NCBI RefSeq assembly: GCF_004197395.1 | Contig: NZ_SELS01000075.1 | Coordinates: 1-33,018 of the forward strand | Direction of reading: 5' to 3' | DNA length: 33,018 bases | Source: Paraburkholderia sp. UYCP14C | Lineage (GTDB): Bacteria > Pseudomonadota > Gammaproteobacteria > Burkholderiales > Burkholderiaceae | In this document: positions 16,699 to 24,331 of the stretch, piece after piece | Numbering within the stretch: position 1 is the stretch's first letter | Layout of the letters: every line of letters begins with the position of its first letter | The notes under the pieces: model-generated | Seen by the model: the letters and a program-made list of their open reading frames with translations, nothing else | Database searches by the model: none | Told to the model about the DNA's origin: nothing | Position numbers and translations under genes: made by a program

Positions 16699-16774
16699 TC
16701 CTCGTTGAACCCGATCTCTACAACGCTTGACTTACCGGATCGGTGGACTTGATCAGCGTTGCCCTAGGTGACTC

Positions 16775-18220
16775 ATGAAGCGATTCGTTGAAGGCGATGA
16801 CCGCAAGCAGGTCGCACTGCTTCCCGAATGCGTCGATGACTACATCGGGCAGGACAATCCAGTCAGGATCATAGACGTGTTCGTCGACGAACTGAATCTC
16901 GCGGAACTCGGCTTCAATGGCGCTACGCCCGCCGTCACGGGCCGCCCCTCCTACCACCCGGCAGTGATGCTCAAGGTCTATATCTACGGGTATCTGAACC
17001 GGGTGCCGTCCAGCCGGCGTCTCGAGCGCGAATGCCAGCGCAACGTCGAGATGATGTGGCTGACAGGACGTCTGGCACCGGACTTCAAGACGATCGCAGA
17101 CTTCCGCCGCGACAATGGCGCGGCCATTCGAAACGTATGCCGGCGCTTCGTTGAACTCTGTCGCGGGCTGAAGCTGCTATCCCACGACGTGGTGGCCGTC
17201 GACGGCAGCAAGTTTAAGGCCGTGAACAGCCGCGACCGGAACTACACAGCAGGAAAGATCGACAAGCGTCAGCAGCAGATTGAGGAAAGTGTTCAGAGAT
17301 ACCTCGACGCGATTGAAACCGCAGACCGGATCAGTCCAACAGGTTTCGATGTGAAGACCGTGCACCTGTATGAGAAGATCGCCCTCCTGCGCCAGCAGAT
17401 GCGTGAACTCGAACAGATCAGAAAGCAGTTGAAGGTGCAGCCGGACAGACAGTTGTCGCTTACAGATCCGGATTCCCGTTCCATGACCAGTGGTGGCAAG
17501 AGAACCGGAACGGTCGGCTACAACGTACAGGTCGCCGTGGACACGAAACATCATCTGGTCGTCGAACACGAGGTGACCAATGTTGGAGGCGATCATGGAC
17601 AACTCAGCAGGATAGCCCAGGCAGCAAAGGAGACGATGGGCAAGTCTGAACTGAAGGCCCTAGCCGATCGAGGTTACTTCAGCGGCCCTGATATCCGCGC
17701 TTGCGAACTGGCCGGCATCAAGGCGTATGTCCCCAAACCACTCACGTCGGCATCGAGGAAGAAAGGCCTCTTTACCAAACGCGACTTCATCTACATCGCA
17801 AAAGACGATGTCTATCGATGCCCAGCCGGCGAGCGCGCCATTCATCGATTCACGACTGTTGAGCATGACATGAATCTGCGGGTGTACTGGCCCAGCGCCT
17901 GCCCGCGTTGCCATCTCAAGGACCGATGTTCTCCCAGCGACTATCGCCGCATTCGACGCTGGGAGCATGAACAGATACTGGAAGCCATGCAGCGGCGCCT
18001 CGACCGGAAGCCAGATGCGATGACCATCCGGCGGAGCACCGTTGAGCATGTATTCGGTACGCTCAAGCACTGGATGGGTGCCACGCACTTCCTGACCCGA
18101 ACGCTCGGGCGCGTGAGCACGGAGATGAGCCTTCAGGTATTGGCTTACAACCTTAAGCGCGTCATGAATATACTCGGGGTTGCGAGGACGATGAAGGCGA
18201 TGCGGGTGGCCGGAAGCTGA
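16775..18220 (+). CDS. IS1182-family transposase
   Basis: A 481-residue DDE transposase with the DUF772 N-terminal region (GRPSYHPAVMLKVYIYGYLN, about 57-76), D143 in VAVDGSKFKAV, D298 in ALADRGYFSG, E424 in STVEHVFGTLKHWMG, and a Cys motif CPRCHLKDRC (about 376-385) usual in the family. The frame is complete. The CTAG target copy of the nested IS5 element ends 7 bp before ATG 16775, leaving AGGTGA as ribosome site, so any native promoter now lies on the far side of the IS5 insertion. Confidence 0.95.
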   Translation: MKRFVEGDDRKQVALLPECVDDYIGQDNPVRIIDVFVDELNLAELGFNGATPAVTGRPSYHPAVMLKVYIYGYLNRVPSSRRLERECQRNVEMMWLTGRLAPDFKTIADFRRDNGAAIRNVCRRFVELCRGLKLLSHDVVAVDGSKFKAVNSRDRNYTAGKIDKRQQQIEESVQRYLDAIETADRISPTGFDVKTVHLYEKIALLRQQMRELEQIRKQLKVQPDRQLSLTDPDSRSMTSGGKRTGTVGYNVQVAVDTKHHLVVEHEVTNVGGDHGQLSRIAQAAKETMGKSELKALADRGYFSGPDIRACELAGIKAYVPKPLTSASRKKGLFTKRDFIYIAKDDVYRCPAGERAIHRFTTVEHDMNLRVYWPSACPRCHLKDRCSPSDYRRIRRWEHEQILEAMQRRLDRKPDAMTIRRSTVEHVFGTLKHWMGATHFLTRTLGRVSTEMSLQVLAYNLKRVMNILGVARTMKAMRVAGS

Positions 18221-18239
18221 GGCCCTGAGGGGCCTTCTT
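18221..18239 (+). terminator. Terminator after the IS1182 transposase
   Basis: A stem GGCCC-TGAG-GGGCC followed by TTCTT starts at the base after the stop codon. Confidence 0.6.
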
Positions 18240-18340
18240 GCCGCTGGCCACGTTAGTACTGTCGCCAGACCTACCAAACCACGATTGACCTGACCGGCAA
18301 TTCGCCTCAGCCGCCAAAAAAGCAGTTTCCACACACCCTC

Positions 18341-18370
18341 GGCCGGTCAGCGACCGCTCGCTAACCGGCC
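18341..18370 (-). terminator. Large hairpin after the short recombinase; IS1182 insertion site
   Basis: GGCCGGT...ACCGGCC forms a 7-bp stem that continues with 5 more pairs after one mismatch. It begins 11 bp downstream of the minus-strand recombinase stop and probably terminates that operon. The outer GGCC is also the flank of the IS1182 element. Confidence 0.5.
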
Positions 18371-18380
18371 GCCAGAGCAT

Positions 18381-19007
18381 CTACACCTCAGTCTGTTCCG
18401 CCATTTCAAGCGCGTCATCTACCTCAATGCCGAGGTAGCGCACTGTACTTTCAAGTTTCGTATGGCCGAGCAGCAACTGGACAGCCCGGAGGTTCTTCGT
18501 GCGACGATAAATCAAAGACGCTTTCGTCCGGCGCATCGTGTGTGTGCCGTAGGCGGTATCGTCAAGGCCGATTGACGCGATCCACCGATGTACCAGCCGC
18601 GCATATTGTCGTGTCGACAAGTGCGGAGACTCGCGGATTCTGCTCGTGAACAGGAAGTCGCTCGCGTGCAGCCCCGCACGGCTTATCCACGCTGCCACGC
18701 TTTCTCGAGTCTGCTCGGTGATCTCGAACTGTACCGGCCGTTGCGTCTTCTGCTGCATGATCGTTGCGCGACTGGCCACATACTCGCCGTGGCAAACGTC
18801 GCGCACCCGCAGCTTCGTCAGATCACATGCGCGGAGCTTGCTGTCGATGGCCAGATTGAACATCGCCAGGTCCCGCACTTGAGATGACAACTGCAGGCGT
18901 ACACGGATCGCCCAGATCTCCTTGAGCTTGAGCGGCGGCTTCTGTCCCGTGAGTATCCCTTTGTTCCAGGGTGTCCGTGTCGCCGCCGCGTTAGTCGAAG
19001 TGTTCAT
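18381..19007 (-). CDS. Short tyrosine recombinase (FimB/FimE-like integrase)
   Basis: A 208-residue recombinase consisting mainly of the catalytic domain, comparable in size to the FimB/FimE invertases and much shorter than a normal integrase. Catalytic residues are present: R59 in SKLRACDL, H156-x2-R159 in GTHTMRRTK, H182 in LLGHTKLES and Y191 in VRYLG. ATG 19007 has an AAGGAG site. It is the last gene of the long minus-strand accessory operon. It could move that block, or invert or excise a nearby segment, though I found no convincing paired recombination sites. A hairpin follows, then the IS1182 element. Confidence 0.9.
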   Translation of the reverse strand: MNTSTNAAATRTPWNKGILTGQKPPLKLKEIWAIRVRLQLSSQVRDLAMFNLAIDSKLRACDLTKLRVRDVCHGEYVASRATIMQQKTQRPVQFEITEQTRESVAAWISRAGLHASDFLFTSRIRESPHLSTRQYARLVHRWIASIGLDDTAYGTHTMRRTKASLIYRRTKNLRAVQLLLGHTKLESTVRYLGIEVDDALEMAEQTEV

Positions 19008-19162
19008 GACAATCTCCTTTCAGATGAAGGGAGATTCAGTCTGTACTTCTGCAGTGGGCGCTACCCGACCCGCAGCAGCCATCCAGGACGAAGGGGCATC
19101 AATGGCCGCTCCCGGAGTGTTTCGGACACTACGGAGCACGTCCACCCAGATACACTCACCTA

Positions 19163-19441
19163 CTAAACGTTTCCACCTCCTTGAATCGTAAACAATACCG
19201 CGAAGATGTCGTCACCGACATTAGTGACGGTCGTTGAATAAGTGACACTCAGTGAGTTCGGCACAGTGATGGTCTTCTCCTTTGTCATTTCCGAAACTGT
19301 AAATTTACCCGGGCCCACCGGATCCGCCATTATCCACTGTGCTCCCAAATCCTCTGTGCCCCAACTAATCCACGCACCGACTTGCGAGCCCGAAGCCAAA
19401 CTGAACTTGCCCGAGGGGCCTCCAACATTATTAAATGCCAT
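19163..19441 (-). CDS. Uncharacterised 92-residue beta-rich protein
   Basis: A small soluble protein with alternating hydrophobic and polar residues that suggest a beta sandwich: GKFSLASGSQVGAWISWG, then VPNSLSVTYSTTVTNVGDD, ending IQGGGNV. It has no cysteine and no signal peptide. ATG 19441 has AGGTGA before it. It lies 27 bp after the 80-residue gene and 155 bp before the recombinase on the same strand, so it belongs to the same probable operon. The style resembles small lectin-like or pore-forming beta-sandwich proteins, but I cannot name a family. Confidence 0.6.
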   Translation of the reverse strand: MAFNNVGGPSGKFSLASGSQVGAWISWGTEDLGAQWIMADPVGPGKFTVSEMTKEKTITVPNSLSVTYSTTVTNVGDDIFAVLFTIQGGGNV

Positions 19442-19468
19442 GTCGTCACCTATACGATATAAATCGAA

Positions 19469-19711
19469 CTATCTCGCTGAGGGTTCCACCGGACGCAACT
19501 GTTGCGTATCTTTTGGTACGCAATGCTGCAAGACGGCCTTTAGCCGCTCCTCTAGCTCGAGGACACGCAGATGTTCCGGAACGTCGACTTCGACCATTCG
19601 TTGATCTCCGATCGGGAAGAGCCCAGCCTGAACGTTGGACGATCCCGAGGAAGCTACATGACAGGCAGCAATAACGCGCCCTGATACGTCTGTGATGACA
19701 ACCATCCGCAT
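19469..19711 (-). CDS. Uncharacterised 80-residue protein
   Basis: An 80-residue protein starting MRMVVITDVSGRVIAACHVA, a strand-turn-strand pattern, and ending in a charged helix (HLRVLELEERLKAVLQHC). ATG 19711 is well supported by GGAGG 6 bases upstream. Family unknown. It follows the 36-residue ORF in the operon after an AT-rich 98-bp gap. Confidence 0.6.
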   Translation of the reverse strand: MRMVVITDVSGRVIAACHVASSGSSNVQAGLFPIGDQRMVEVDVPEHLRVLELEERLKAVLQHCVPKDTQQLRPVEPSAR

Positions 19712-19809
19712 GAGAAACCTCCACGCCGTTCGTTATGAAAGGTTACTAAGAACTTGCCTATCTGCGTTGTGAGAGCTTAATTCACGTAGAACAAATTCGA
19801 GCTTATCTG

Positions 19810-19920
19810 TTACTCGCCAGCCACTATCCATTCATCAACCGGGTCGAGGACCGTGACAATTACCTGCCCGTGGCGTTGTCCTTCGCTGAAGGGTTGGTTC
19901 GCTGGCATGTTTGCTGCCAT
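19810..19920 (-). CDS. Candidate small protein of 36 residues
   Basis: A minus-strand ORF from ATG 19920 to the stop at 19810-19812, preceded by GGGAG 8 bases upstream. The product ends GQVIVTVLDPVDEWIVAGE, an amphipathic, protein-like sequence whose opening strand resembles the start of the following 80-residue protein. It lies 25 bp downstream of the large 19946-21646 gene, a spacing that fits an operon. It could be a true microprotein or a remnant of a longer gene. Confidence 0.4.
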   Translation of the reverse strand: MAANMPANQPFSEGQRHGQVIVTVLDPVDEWIVAGE

Positions 19921-19945
19921 CGGCGGGCACTCCCAAACGAATGTC

Positions 19946-21646
19946 TTAGAGCGGTTGTGGCCACAAATTCCTGATCACGGCACCCGATTTGGATATGATG
20001 GTCACCGAGACGGGCGGTGGCGGCGATGTTGCCCCGTCATTTATCAACGCGTAAACTTCTCTATTGAGCGCACCCTGTGCGGCTTCCAGCATTTCATGAG
20101 TTACTACGCCATCGTCAACGAGGATAACCACGCGAAATCCGGTTGGATTCACGAATGTCTGCTGGCGTTTTATGAATCCGTAATCTGTCTGTACCCCGCT
20201 GTCGATATCGCCCGCGAACCTCCCCGCATTCTTTCTGGCATTAGCATCCCAGGCTTCGCGGAACGCCGTCATCTTATCTTCAATATTTCGGACGAGATCA
20301 GGTGGATTTTTCGTCGGTGTTATCTGCTGAATCCACTCGCCGCCCGCTATTATTTCGCGCTGAGCCCAATTAAACCATTGCTTTTTTACAGGGTCCCAAG
20401 AGGCCCCAGGGGAATCCCATTTCGCGCTGACGACATCTAGCTTTGCGGAGATCCTTTGTCCTCCGATGGTCATGTCTATGCCTTCCGTTTTAGCACTTGT
20501 AAGCGTCGCACCGAGAAATCTCGCCACACTTGGCTCGGCCTTCTCGCCGAGCGCAAGACCCACCGGCTCCCCCAACGTTCTCTTCCACGGCGGCGGTGGA
20601 AGTTCCAATTCCGGCTGGTGTGCACCACGCGTCGGCTCATAGGTACGGTTTGCGGGAAGCTCTGTCCATGGTGCCTCTGGAATGTCCGGCCTGTATGTTC
20701 CAAGCGTTGTGTCAGGGATGGCCCCCGGGCCTGGGAGTCGATTCAACCGCGGAGCGTGAAGAATGGAGGCCAAACCGGCAAATGAATCGAACCACTGTGC
20801 CGCCTGCAGGGAATTCGAATGCTCGTCGCCCCGCGCCCTGCGCAGCGTATAAATAACGCCCGTGAACATCCCTGCTCCTGCGGGATCGACAGCGTGGCTG
20901 AGCACTTCCATATCCGTTTTACCTATAGGTGGATGCTCTTTGCTCTCCAATATCTCATAGAGCTTGGCAACACCTGCCTGGCGTTCCTCATAAGTGCTAT
21001 GGTCCGCCGAGACCTCGTAGACCGGCTCTTGGCTCTCGGGCCTCCGTGCGTCGAGGACCCTTTGCTGTGCTGCCATGTCTCCACTTTGCTGTGCTGCCAT
21101 GTCTCCAGTGTTGTCAGCAAGCAGATAACGCGACGAGAGAAGGCCGGACCTTCGTCTGGGAGCGAAGGGCGTCGCACTAAGCGCGCGTGCGGGACCGTCA
21201 CCTTCACCGGACGGATGGAAGGCAGGCTGGCCCGTCCACGGATCGAGGTTTTCGGTGCCTAAAGGCAGCCCCGAATAGACATCAACATCCATGCCGACAA
21301 ACGCAAACAGGCTGCCGGTCCGCGCGTCTGTGCCGCCATAGGGATCAGGCCAGCTTCCTCCGTCTCTCCGGTCGCCCGATTCTGGCGCCAGTTGTGCAAT
21401 CTGACCGGGCGACGCCTCGTCCTTCGGCGGATCATTGGAGCCGGGCGGGCCGATATTGTCGCCGCCAAACCCCGCATTGCCGGTAAAGTCGCCGTCCGCA
21501 CCGAAGCTGCGATGATTGAGATACCAGATAATGGCGCTGATGCTAGCGTTGTCATCACCGGGATCGTTCTGATCGTCGCCGCTACTTGCACCACCTTGTT
21601 CGCTCGGACACATGAGATGACATTCAGCCTTTTGTCGCGGCCGCAT
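19946..21646 (-). CDS. Uncharacterised large protein (about 566 residues)
   Basis: A large soluble protein without a recognised domain. The first 100 residues are low complexity, rich in Gly, Asp, Asn and Pro. A middle section carries the tandem GDMAAQQS/GDMAAQQR repeat. The second half looks globular, with SVARFLGATLTSAKTEGIDM, many Trp residues (WIQQITPTK, WDSPGASWDP) and a C-terminal strand-rich part (FRVVILVDDGVVTHEMLEAA, ending VTIISKSGAVIRNLWP). There is no signal peptide or membrane helix. The frame opens at TTG 21658; ATG 21646 and ATG 21613 are alternatives and the true start is uncertain. It starts about 33 bp after the 442-residue gene. Its size and low-complexity front suggest a structural or effector-like protein, which is speculation. 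Confidence 0.65.
   Translation of the reverse strand: MRPRQKAECHLMCPSEQGGASSGDDQNDPGDDNASISAIIWYLNHRSFGADGDFTGNAGFGGDNIGPPGSNDPPKDEASPGQIAQLAPESGDRRDGGSWPDPYGGTDARTGSLFAFVGMDVDVYSGLPLGTENLDPWTGQPAFHPSGEGDGPARALSATPFAPRRRSGLLSSRYLLADNTGDMAAQQSGDMAAQQRVLDARRPESQEPVYEVSADHSTYEERQAGVAKLYEILESKEHPPIGKTDMEVLSHAVDPAGAGMFTGVIYTLRRARGDEHSNSLQAAQWFDSFAGLASILHAPRLNRLPGPGAIPDTTLGTYRPDIPEAPWTELPANRTYEPTRGAHQPELELPPPPWKRTLGEPVGLALGEKAEPSVARFLGATLTSAKTEGIDMTIGGQRISAKLDVVSAKWDSPGASWDPVKKQWFNWAQREIIAGGEWIQQITPTKNPPDLVRNIEDKMTAFREAWDANARKNAGRFAGDIDSGVQTDYGFIKRQQTFVNPTGFRVVILVDDGVVTHEMLEAAQGALNREVYALINDGATSPPPPVSVTIISKSGAVIRNLWPQPL
21060..21107. repeat. Two tandem copies of a 24-bp unit within the large ORF
   Basis: Two perfect 24-bp copies (21060-21083 and 21084-21107) lie in frame and encode the repeated octapeptide GDMAAQQS/R. 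It looks like a recent slippage duplication. Confidence 0.85.
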
Positions 21647-21679
21647 CAAGTGTGGCAACCCTCACCGGCGCGGAGCAAA

Positions 21680-23008
21680 TCAGAATTGAACGTGCGTATA
21701 TTCCGCATCGAACCAATAGTCGATTGGAAATATTAAACTTCCACCATTGAGGTTATCAATCTTTATGACGACCTCCCAGCGGCCACCGTCTGCCTGCCCC
21801 CGCGCTGAAACGACACTTCCTGGCACTGTCGTTTCTGGGGCCTCCCCGCCGCTCAACGTCGTCTTCACCGTGGCATTTGCCCCGACGGCGACCGGGCTGG
21901 AAAGCGCGAGGTTCGCGACGAGATAGACAGCGCTATTGTCTTCGATCCGAATCACGGGTTCTCCTGCATTCACCGCATCTCCAGGCCTCTTATAGATGCC
22001 TGTCACAATACCGGGAAGCGGTGGAAACAAGAAGGATCTCAGGAAAGCAATCTGCAGTCGATAGACATCGTTGTCGACATTATCGAGTTCGTTCTTGAAG
22101 ATCTGTTCGAGATACGGGATGCTTTGCCCAAGCATGAACGAATCGAACATCTGATCCATCAGGCTTATCTGAGCGCGATGTTCTCTCGCCTGGGACTCTA
22201 GATAAGGGGTTTTGTACTCGTTACCGACACTTGTCGTTGTTGTTGCGGGCCTTGTCGCTTGCTCATAGGTCTTCCCAGCGGTCACCGCGCCTTGGGACCA
22301 TCGCTTCGTCGCGGTGCGATAGGGGAATTGATCTGGAGGGGAAACATCTCGCGACGGCCACGTCAGATTGTGGGGAACCGAAGCTCCTTCATTTACATCC
22401 TCGTTTACGGATTCTTGAACAAAACTTTGCCAACGTTCCGTATCACCGTCGGTGGTCGACGTTGAACTGGTAGTCGTCTGGACAACCGGGTCTATCTGAT
22501 CCTGGGTATATGCTTCCTGTAAGGACGCGCTCTGCTGCTGAGCGATATTGCTTAGCGCCCTAAGCCGGTTCGGTTTCGAGTTCGACCGTTTAATGTCGTA
22601 ATATTCCCTCATTTTGTCGATGACCAGAGACGAGCTAGCATATTTCGAGAAAAAAATATTTTGTCGCGTGTTGACGGCTGTGTTCAGTGCGGCTTTCCGA
22701 TCCTCGTTCCGGAGCGTAGCGAGCGTCGTGTATTGCTTTACGATATCCATCACATTGTCGGCATTGGCCAAGCGGGAATAGTCAAGAGATATTCGGCCTC
22801 GTCCTAAACCTCCGCCCAGTCCACCTCCGCCCAGGTTCACCCCTGGTGTAGCCTTTTTCACGTCGGCACAGAGCGTCTCGTACGAGACACCATCGACGTG
22901 ATCGCCAAGTCGGGCATCGCAAGTGTCGAGAATCCCACCAACCTCAAAACAGAGGTAGGACCTGTAGATTGGCCGGGCGACCATCGAAATGACGTTTGAA
23001 TAGTCCAT
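21680..23008 (-). CDS. Uncharacterised protein with C-terminal lipoyl/HlyD-like barrel-sandwich segment
   Basis: A 442-residue protein. Residues 1-60 contain several cysteines. A Gly-rich GGGGLGGGLGRG linker follows, then a long helical, Gln/Ser/Thr-rich centre (about 80-320). The C-terminal part GIVTGIYKRPGDAVNAGEPV, then IRIEDNSAVYLVANL, matches the pattern of biotinyl-lipoyl/HlyD barrel-sandwich domains of membrane-fusion adaptors. Unlike HlyD proteins it has no N-terminal membrane helix that I can see. ATG 23008 has a GGGAAG site. It is the third gene of the probable operon, 28 bp after the 107-residue gene. Possible roles are an adaptor or a structural protein; I do not claim more. Confidence 0.7.
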   Translation of the reverse strand: MDYSNVISMVARPIYRSYLCFEVGGILDTCDARLGDHVDGVSYETLCADVKKATPGVNLGGGGLGGGLGRGRISLDYSRLANADNVMDIVKQYTTLATLRNEDRKAALNTAVNTRQNIFFSKYASSSLVIDKMREYYDIKRSNSKPNRLRALSNIAQQQSASLQEAYTQDQIDPVVQTTTSSTSTTDGDTERWQSFVQESVNEDVNEGASVPHNLTWPSRDVSPPDQFPYRTATKRWSQGAVTAGKTYEQATRPATTTTSVGNEYKTPYLESQAREHRAQISLMDQMFDSFMLGQSIPYLEQIFKNELDNVDNDVYRLQIAFLRSFLFPPLPGIVTGIYKRPGDAVNAGEPVIRIEDNSAVYLVANLALSSPVAVGANATVKTTLSGGEAPETTVPGSVVSARGQADGGRWEVVIKIDNLNGGSLIFPIDYWFDAEYTHVQF

Positions 23009-23036
23009 CTGTGATATCTTCCCGCAGGCGACTAGC

Positions 23037-23360
23037 TCAATAGATCAGACAATGCACGATAGAATCTAAGTCAGGCGCGCATTCGGCATAAACGCCCGAA
23101 ATATCGTTAACGGGTATTGAAATACACTCACCAGGTTCTATTTTGCCAAATTCAGTTTTGTTCCCGCCCGACCCTAACGTCCCGATCGCCAGCGGCTTCC
23201 CAGCCAGATCATTCGCGATGTGGAGAATGAATGGCTTCTCGAAGGTCAGGTTTTTGACGATGCCGGCCGACCCCCAGAGAAACTTGCTCCCGCGAACTTT
23301 CACTGAATAAGTCGGCGCATTCCAGAAGTTGTCCGGTTGACCTAGCCGTAGCATGTCCAT
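23037..23360 (-). CDS. Uncharacterised 107-residue beta-rich protein
   Basis: A small soluble protein with a predicted beta-sandwich style: SVKVRGSKFLWGSAGIVKNL, FILHIANDLAGKPLAIGTLG and CISIPVNDISGVYAEC. Three cysteines near the end (ECISI, AECAP, HCLIY) could form a disulfide or bind metal. ATG 23360 has GAGG upstream at a rather long spacing. It lies 107 bp after the 85-residue ORF and 28 bp before the 442-residue gene. The FLWGS and TLGSGGN features recall the 92-residue protein at the other end of the operon (ISWGTE, TIQGGGN), so the two may share a fold. Unknown family. Confidence 0.6.
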   Translation of the reverse strand: MDMLRLGQPDNFWNAPTYSVKVRGSKFLWGSAGIVKNLTFEKPFILHIANDLAGKPLAIGTLGSGGNKTEFGKIEPGECISIPVNDISGVYAECAPDLDSIVHCLIY

Positions 23361-23467
23361 CGGTAAATAATCCTCAGAGTTGGAACAAGTTTTCCTTACG
23401 TCTCAACGATGTGTGCATGCGACAAACCAAATCACGAATTTCCCAATTCACAGACGATCCGGAGTTA

Positions 23468-23725
23468 TTACTTCGACGTTCTAGGCGACCTCTGCGGCGG
23501 CAAGACACTTCGATCCGTCATGAATACATCCGGTTTCGGGGGATACTGGCGCGGAGAGAAGCGTACCGTCAGATGCTGAACGGCTCCGTTGCCTAAGCTA
23601 GCACTGTCTTTCGCTTCCGGCGCGGTCGATTCGAGCAACCAGAACTCCGGCTTTACCTTCTCCGGCGATTCTTCCGACTCGACAAGCGCGTAAGAAATAT
23701 TCACTTCAAGTGTGACCCAATCCAA
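23468..23725 (-). CDS. Possible first gene of the accessory operon (about 85 residues)
   Basis: A minus-strand frame from TTG 23725, or GTG 23704, with an acidic, strand-like N-terminal half (VTLEVNISYALVESEESPEK) and a second conserved-looking segment AVQHLTVRFSPRQYPPKPDV. No strong ribosome site decides the start. It lies downstream of a good promoter-like sequence at 23879-23906 and is collinear with the rest of the operon. Family unknown; it could also be a fragment. Confidence 0.45.
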   Translation of the reverse strand: MDWVTLEVNISYALVESEESPEKVKPEFWLLESTAPEAKDSASLGNGAVQHLTVRFSPRQYPPKPDVFMTDRSVLPPQRSPRTSK

Positions 23726-24331
23726 CTAATTCGCACTGCGATCCGATTTGAACGCGACATGACGTTCGTGTGACGCGGATTACTTCTTCTCTAGGCTGCT
23801 CTGAAAGGATCTCAAGAGCATTTGATCGAAAATAGTCTAAAGCGGTTGGCGAACCCGCTCGATGTTTCCTGTAAGATGGTTATAGCTTTTTTTTCAGAAG
23901 TCGCAAGTGACTTTGGGCGCCAACGAATAGCCGACAGGCGCCACCGCATATTCGAACGAGGGGTCCGCAAGCAAAGCGAAGCAGTCGCTTGAGCGACCAG
24001 GTGAAGGCGAGGGCGAACGGCTGCAACTGGCCGGGTGCTGCCTCATGCAATCGGCATACACAGCTTTAACCTCGCCACGCTGCGATCGGCTGCACGCGAC
24101 CCATCACGGCCGCTCGCGCCACCGTACGGTCATAGACCGCTCACAAGCGTCAACGGACCTTGATAGAGGACTTGAAAGCCATCCGCCTGAACCCGGTAGT
24201 TCGAGCCGACACGCCTCAGGCGCTTCAGGCTAAAATGCGACGCGTCTCGTCGACGGGTGCATCCTCCTGTACCTGGTCAGGGTCAAGCGATCTGAGTGAG
24301 CCGTTTCCGTCGAATCGTGAGGCGCGCCGCT
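23726..24331. other. Intergenic region upstream of the accessory operon
   Basis: No gene is supported. It holds the promoter-like pair at 23879-23906 (minus) and an imperfect inverted repeat, AGCGGTT...AACCCGCT, at about 23840-23859 that could act as a leader hairpin for the minus-strand operon. Confidence 0.4.
23879..23906 (-). promoter_or_regulatory. Predicted sigma-70-type promoter for the accessory operon
   Basis: On the minus strand TTGCGA and TATAAC stand 16 bases apart with an A-run in the spacer. Transcription would start near 23872, about 150 bp before the first ORF. Confidence 0.4.

Larger units (their letters stand above)
15577..16763 (-). mobile_element. IS5-family insertion sequence (1187 bp), nested in the IS1182 element
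   Basis: The terminal inverted repeats GGCTAAGCTGAACAAGTC (15577-15594) and, read on the minus strand from 16763, GGCAACGCTGATCAAGTC agree at 15 of 18 positions. Both sides carry the direct repeat CTAG (15573-15576 and 16764-16767), the typical 4-bp IS5 target. It contains one transposase gene on the minus strand. Confidence 0.88.
15518..18344 (+). mobile_element. IS1182-family element, interrupted by an IS5-family element
   Basis: The ends are visible. The left end GAGCCTGTGTGAAAACGC begins at 15522. The right end (18340 inward, minus strand) reads GAGGGTGTGTGGAAACTGC, with 13 of the first 18 positions identical. Both ends are flanked by GGCC (15518-15521 and 18341-18344), either a 4-bp target duplication or part of a palindromic target. 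Without the inserted IS5 element and its extra CTAG the element would be about 1.63 kb, a normal size. The transposase gene is intact, but its upstream leader is split by the IS5 insertion. Confidence 0.8.

Noticed and set aside
15601-16752. 383-codon plus frame opposite the IS5 transposase
   Set aside because: It is antisense to a transposase with all catalytic residues, with no motif of its own.
19853-20440. 195-codon plus frame opposite the large accessory ORF
   Set aside because: No ribosome site; it overlaps both the large ORF and the better supported 36-residue minus ORF.
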